This document shows positions 52,912 to 55,064 of a stretch of DNA of 55,064 bases, one piece after another (position 1 is the stretch's first letter; each line of letters starts with the position of its first letter). Source of the DNA: Desulfobacterales bacterium (GTDB lineage: Bacteria; Desulfobacterota; Desulfobacteria; Desulfobacterales; Desulfobacteraceae); the NCBI GenBank assembly GCA_022361395.1, contig JAKSAX010000374.1:1-55064 (forward strand), given 5' to 3'. Both the position numbers and the translations under genes were made by a program. The notes under the pieces were generated by a model. It saw only the letters and a list, made by a program, of their open reading frames with translations, was not told the DNA's origin and ran no database searches.

Positions 52912-52943
52912 GAGGTTCAGATCTGGTTTGCTGAAATAAAAGA

Positions 52944-52980
52944 ACACAAAGGGAGGCGGTTGTCTCCCTTTGTGTTTTAA
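52944..52980. terminator. Bidirectional terminator after the BKACE gene
   Basis: ACACAAAGGGAG and CTCCCTTTGTGT form a perfect 12-bp stem with an 8-nt loop and a T-rich end (TTTTAA). It also stands behind the convergent spermidine-synthase-like gene. Confidence 0.9.
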
Positions 52981-53028
52981 TACAGTAAAAAATCGCACCG
53001 GATCGGAATTGTAAAACAGCTCTTTTCT

Positions 53029-53754
53029 TTATGGGCGTACCCGGGCCAGATAAACAGCGCCTTCAGAGTTGGTGCCTGTGAAGGGATTGTCAAACTCAAT
53101 GGTATGGGCCTCTGCGGTATGGAAGACCTTTTCCAGAAGGGCGGTAAAAGAATCTTCGGGAAATCCGTCTGCCCAAAGCCCGAACACCCCGCCCGGTTTC
53201 AGGTGCCGGGCAAGTTCTCCCAGCCCCTCCTCAGTATAAAACCGGGTATTGGTCTGATGCAGTACATTGGTGGGCGTATGATCGATATCCAGGAGAACGG
53301 CATCATGTTTATGTTCCGGATTCTCGGGATCAAAGCTTTTGGAGACATCCCGGGATGCTTCAAAAAAGTCCGCATGAACCAGGCGGCAGCGGGGATCGGC
53401 CGTGAGCACCCTGCCCATCGGGACAAGTCCCTTCTGATGCCATTCAATGACACCCTCAAGATACTCAACCACAACCAGAGAGTCCACACGGTCATCCTCC
53501 AAGGCAGAAACCGCTGTATATCCGAGGCCAAGTCCGCCTACAACAACGTCAAGGCCGTCTCTTTCCAACATCCCGAGTCCTAACTTTGACAGCTGGTCCT
53601 CTGCCTCATGGAACAGGCTGGACATAAGAAAATAATCCCCTAGCTTAACCTCATAAATATCAACCCCTTTTAGCTGGACCGACCGGCGGCGGCGCAGCAC
53701 CAGTTCACCAATGGGGGTAGGCCGGAAATCAAGTTCTTCTATCATCACGCTCAT
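53029..53754 (-). CDS. Spermidine synthase-like methyltransferase-fold protein
   Basis: A 241-residue protein of the polyamine synthase/SAM-dependent fold. The nucleotide-binding loop is VVGGLGLGYTAVSAL, the following acidic strand is LVVVEYLEGVIEW, and the active-site-like DAVLLDIDHTP matches the D-x-x-x-D region of spermidine synthases. It lacks an obvious copy of the full aminopropyltransferase signature, so a different acceptor is possible. ATG at 53754 has AAGGTG five bases upstream. It is divergent from the DtxR-like gene across a 249-bp gap in which I see no further gene. Confidence 0.75.
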   Translation of the reverse strand: MSVMIEELDFRPTPIGELVLRRRRSVQLKGVDIYEVKLGDYFLMSSLFHEAEDQLSKLGLGMLERDGLDVVVGGLGLGYTAVSALEDDRVDSLVVVEYLEGVIEWHQKGLVPMGRVLTADPRCRLVHADFFEASRDVSKSFDPENPEHKHDAVLLDIDHTPTNVLHQTNTRFYTEEGLGELARHLKPGGVFGLWADGFPEDSFTALLEKVFHTAEAHTIEFDNPFTGTNSEGAVYLARVRP

Positions 53755-54003
53755 CTGTTCACCTTTTTATTGGGGTAAATCCCATTGATTAAAATTGGCT
53801 GAAGTCCAAGAGTCAGCATCATAGTTGATTTCCGTCGGAAAACCAAGCTGATAATAGGAGGCCTGACAAATATCAGATACCGGCTATGCGTGAAATGAAA
53901 ACAGTCCCCCTGCTGCACAATCTTAAATTAAACGATTTTGCAAGGATGTTAAAAACATGCTACTGTTCCGGAAAACCCCTTATCCTGAAAAAGGGAGGCC
54001 GAT

Positions 54004-54510
54004 GTGAAGAAAACCCGGACAACCCCCAGCCAGGAAAACTATATCGAGCATATCTACAGGCTGTCAGCCACCGGTCCGGTGCGCCAGGCAATGCTGTCGA
54101 AAAAACTTGGAATCCAGCGGGCCAGTGTCACCAAATTCGTGGCATCCCTGGCCAGGGACGGATTTGTCTGTGCTGAATCAGCCGGGGAGATCATTCTGAC
54201 CAAGGCAGGAAAAACCCTGGCCCGGGAAATAATCAGAAGGGATGAGTGCCTGACACGATTTCTCGTGGAAATCTGCGGTATGACACCGGAGGAGGCTGAC
54301 CCTGAAGTTCATCGCCTTGAGCATGTCCTCTCCGATGAGGTCCTCACACGGATGGAAGTGCTGGTGGGTTTCGCCACCTCTTCGGAGGCCTGGCTCAAGC
54401 GCCTCCACCTCCGGATGGATGCCGCTGTAAAACGGCGGCGGTCAGATACTGCCGCCCTGGACATCGGGGCCAGTACAACCCATCCCGGCGCCAGGTACGA
54501 AAAATATTAA
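54004..54510 (+). CDS. DtxR/MntR family metal-dependent regulator
   Basis: A 168-residue regulator. The N-terminal winged helix has QENYIEHIYRLSATGPVRQAMLSKKLGIQRASVTKFVASLARDGFV. The metal-binding dimer domain has RDECLTRFLVEICGMTPEEADPEVHRLEHVLSDE, including the E-x-x-x-H pattern of DtxR. It should bind DNA when loaded with Fe(II) or Mn(II). The start is GTG at 54004 with GGGAGG five bases upstream. It precedes feoAB by 195 bp on the same strand and is its likely regulator. Confidence 0.9.
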   Translation: MKKTRTTPSQENYIEHIYRLSATGPVRQAMLSKKLGIQRASVTKFVASLARDGFVCAESAGEIILTKAGKTLAREIIRRDECLTRFLVEICGMTPEEADPEVHRLEHVLSDEVLTRMEVLVGFATSSEAWLKRLHLRMDAAVKRRRSDTAALDIGASTTHPGARYEKY

Positions 54511-54625
54511 TCCCTGAATTTATTGGTATTCAAAAAATCACTAATTAAGAGCGCGGGCACGGGTTTTACCGGGTTGAATTCACAATGATTTTGCCTTGAT
54601 AAGAGATTAAATTTCATAGAATGCC

Positions 54626-54654
54626 TTGACACATTTTTTATGCTAGCTTAGGCT
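54626..54654 (+). promoter_or_regulatory. Possible feoAB promoter
   Basis: TTGACA (54626-54631) is followed after 17 bp by TAGGCT (54649-54654), a partial -10. The region reads CTTAGGCTGTCATTATC, which contains a Fur-box-like CATTATC half and could be a metal-regulator site; this is inference. Confidence 0.4.
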
Positions 54655-54705
54655 GTCATTATCAATTCCAGGTATCGCTTCTCACAATTTCAGGGGAACG
54701 AGACG

Positions 54706-55064
54706 ATGAAAATTAAAAATAACGCAACGCTTCTATCAGATCTTCGGCCGGGAAAACCCGCCTTTGTCAGTGCCCTGCACATGGACGGCCTGCTCTACCG
54801 CAGGCTTATGGACCTGGGCATTGTAACGGGAACGAAAATAAAGGCGATATTTGAAGGGCCGTCCGGCGATCCTGTGGTCTACCGGTTCAGGAATTCCCAT
54901 GTGGCCATACGGAAACAGGATGCAGAGCTGGTGGAGGTGAGTTTTGAACCACCGGGAGGGGAGGGGGCCAAGGAACCCTGCCATACGCCGGACCGTTGCC
55001 TCGGGTGCCGGCCGCGTATTCATCCGGGCGGGGATCCCTTTCTTGTGGCTCTGGCCGGAAATCC
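54706..55064 (+). CDS. Ferrous iron transport protein FeoAB fusion, 5' part
   Basis: The frame opens at ATG 54706 and is still open at the right edge (119 codons seen). Residues about 8-80 are a FeoA (SH3-like) domain: LSDLRPGKPAFVSALHM, RRLMDLGIVTGTKIKA and NSHVAIRKQDAELVEV. A Cys-rich linker follows (PCHTPDRCLGCRP), then FLVALAGN, which is the start of the FeoB G1 loop (GNPNxGKT). So FeoA is fused to the FeoB GTPase transporter in one chain, a known layout in some anaerobes. It imports Fe(II). The remaining FeoB domain lies beyond the window. Confidence 0.88.
   Translation, partial: MKIKNNATLLSDLRPGKPAFVSALHMDGLLYRRLMDLGIVTGTKIKAIFEGPSGDPVVYRFRNSHVAIRKQDAELVEVSFEPPGGEGAKEPCHTPDRCLGCRPRIHPGGDPFLVALAGN

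Noticed and set aside
53886..54176. Open frame overlapping the start of the DtxR-like gene
   Set aside because: It runs in another frame of the regulator, with no conserved sequence; the GTG start at 54004 with GGGAGG gives the real gene.
1..55064. CRISPR array
   Set aside because: No series of regularly spaced repeats with unique spacers was found; the only short tandem array (GATTAATC, 13 bp) lacks spacers.

Overview
The window reads as a chromosomal segment of a sulfate-reducing member of the Desulfobacterota, most likely family Desulfobacteraceae or a close relative. The grounds are the mixture of genes: acyl-CoA dehydrogenases beside an EtfBA pair whose alpha subunit carries a ferredoxin domain, a FeoA-FeoB fusion, PEP-linked enzymes (PPDK with its regulatory protein, PtsH/PtsI), a class I adenylate cyclase and many two-component proteins, at roughly 50 percent GC. 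The assignment is inference from gene content; no rRNA gene is present. Layout, left to right: an RNase E/G gene that breaks off after 115 codons at the left edge; a minus-strand operon parE-parC-mltF; a 1287-residue class I adenylate cyclase with HEAT-like and pentapeptide-repeat regions; a LOG-family nucleotide phosphoribohydrolase; ptsH-ptsI-smpB-ssrA (tmRNA tag ADDYNYAVAA); and a toxin-antitoxin pair just past ssrA. Then follows a beta-oxidation type block (MarR regulator, two acyl-CoA dehydrogenases, EtfB, ferredoxin-EtfA, GntR regulator, YgeY-like M20 hydrolase). Two related copies of a ~100 bp terminal-inverted-repeat element (MITE-like) lie in and beside this block. The middle (23.2-32.2 kb) holds small accessory genes (HicB-like protein, GGQ release-factor-like protein, DUF503, a duplicated Cys-motif protein), the PPDK regulatory protein, a large sensor kinase, CheR, and a small cluster of envelope proteins that includes an exported degenerate receiver domain. 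The right half is mostly housekeeping: ppdK, an ABC-F ATPase, a PilB-type ATPase fused to a cyclic-nucleotide-binding domain, maf-yggS-queH, rsmE, tRNA-Phe, an acidic scaffold-like protein, valS, nadC, a REC-GGDEF cyclase and lepA. It ends with a regulated catabolic cluster (class III aminotransferase, RpiR regulator, BKACE enzyme), a spermidine-synthase-like protein, a DtxR-like regulator and the start of feoAB. Genes that plausibly work together: the adenylate cyclase (cAMP source) and the PilB-CNB ATPase (cAMP-binding effector); PPDK and its bifunctional kinase/phosphorylase; the acyl-CoA dehydrogenases with EtfBA, which has features of electron-bifurcating Etf; the RpiR regulator with the divergent BKACE gene through two direct-repeat sites; and the DtxR-like regulator with FeoAB. 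The most unusual items are the cyclase architecture, the PilB-CNB fusion, the exported pseudo-receiver, the MITE pair and the broken RNase E/G gene.
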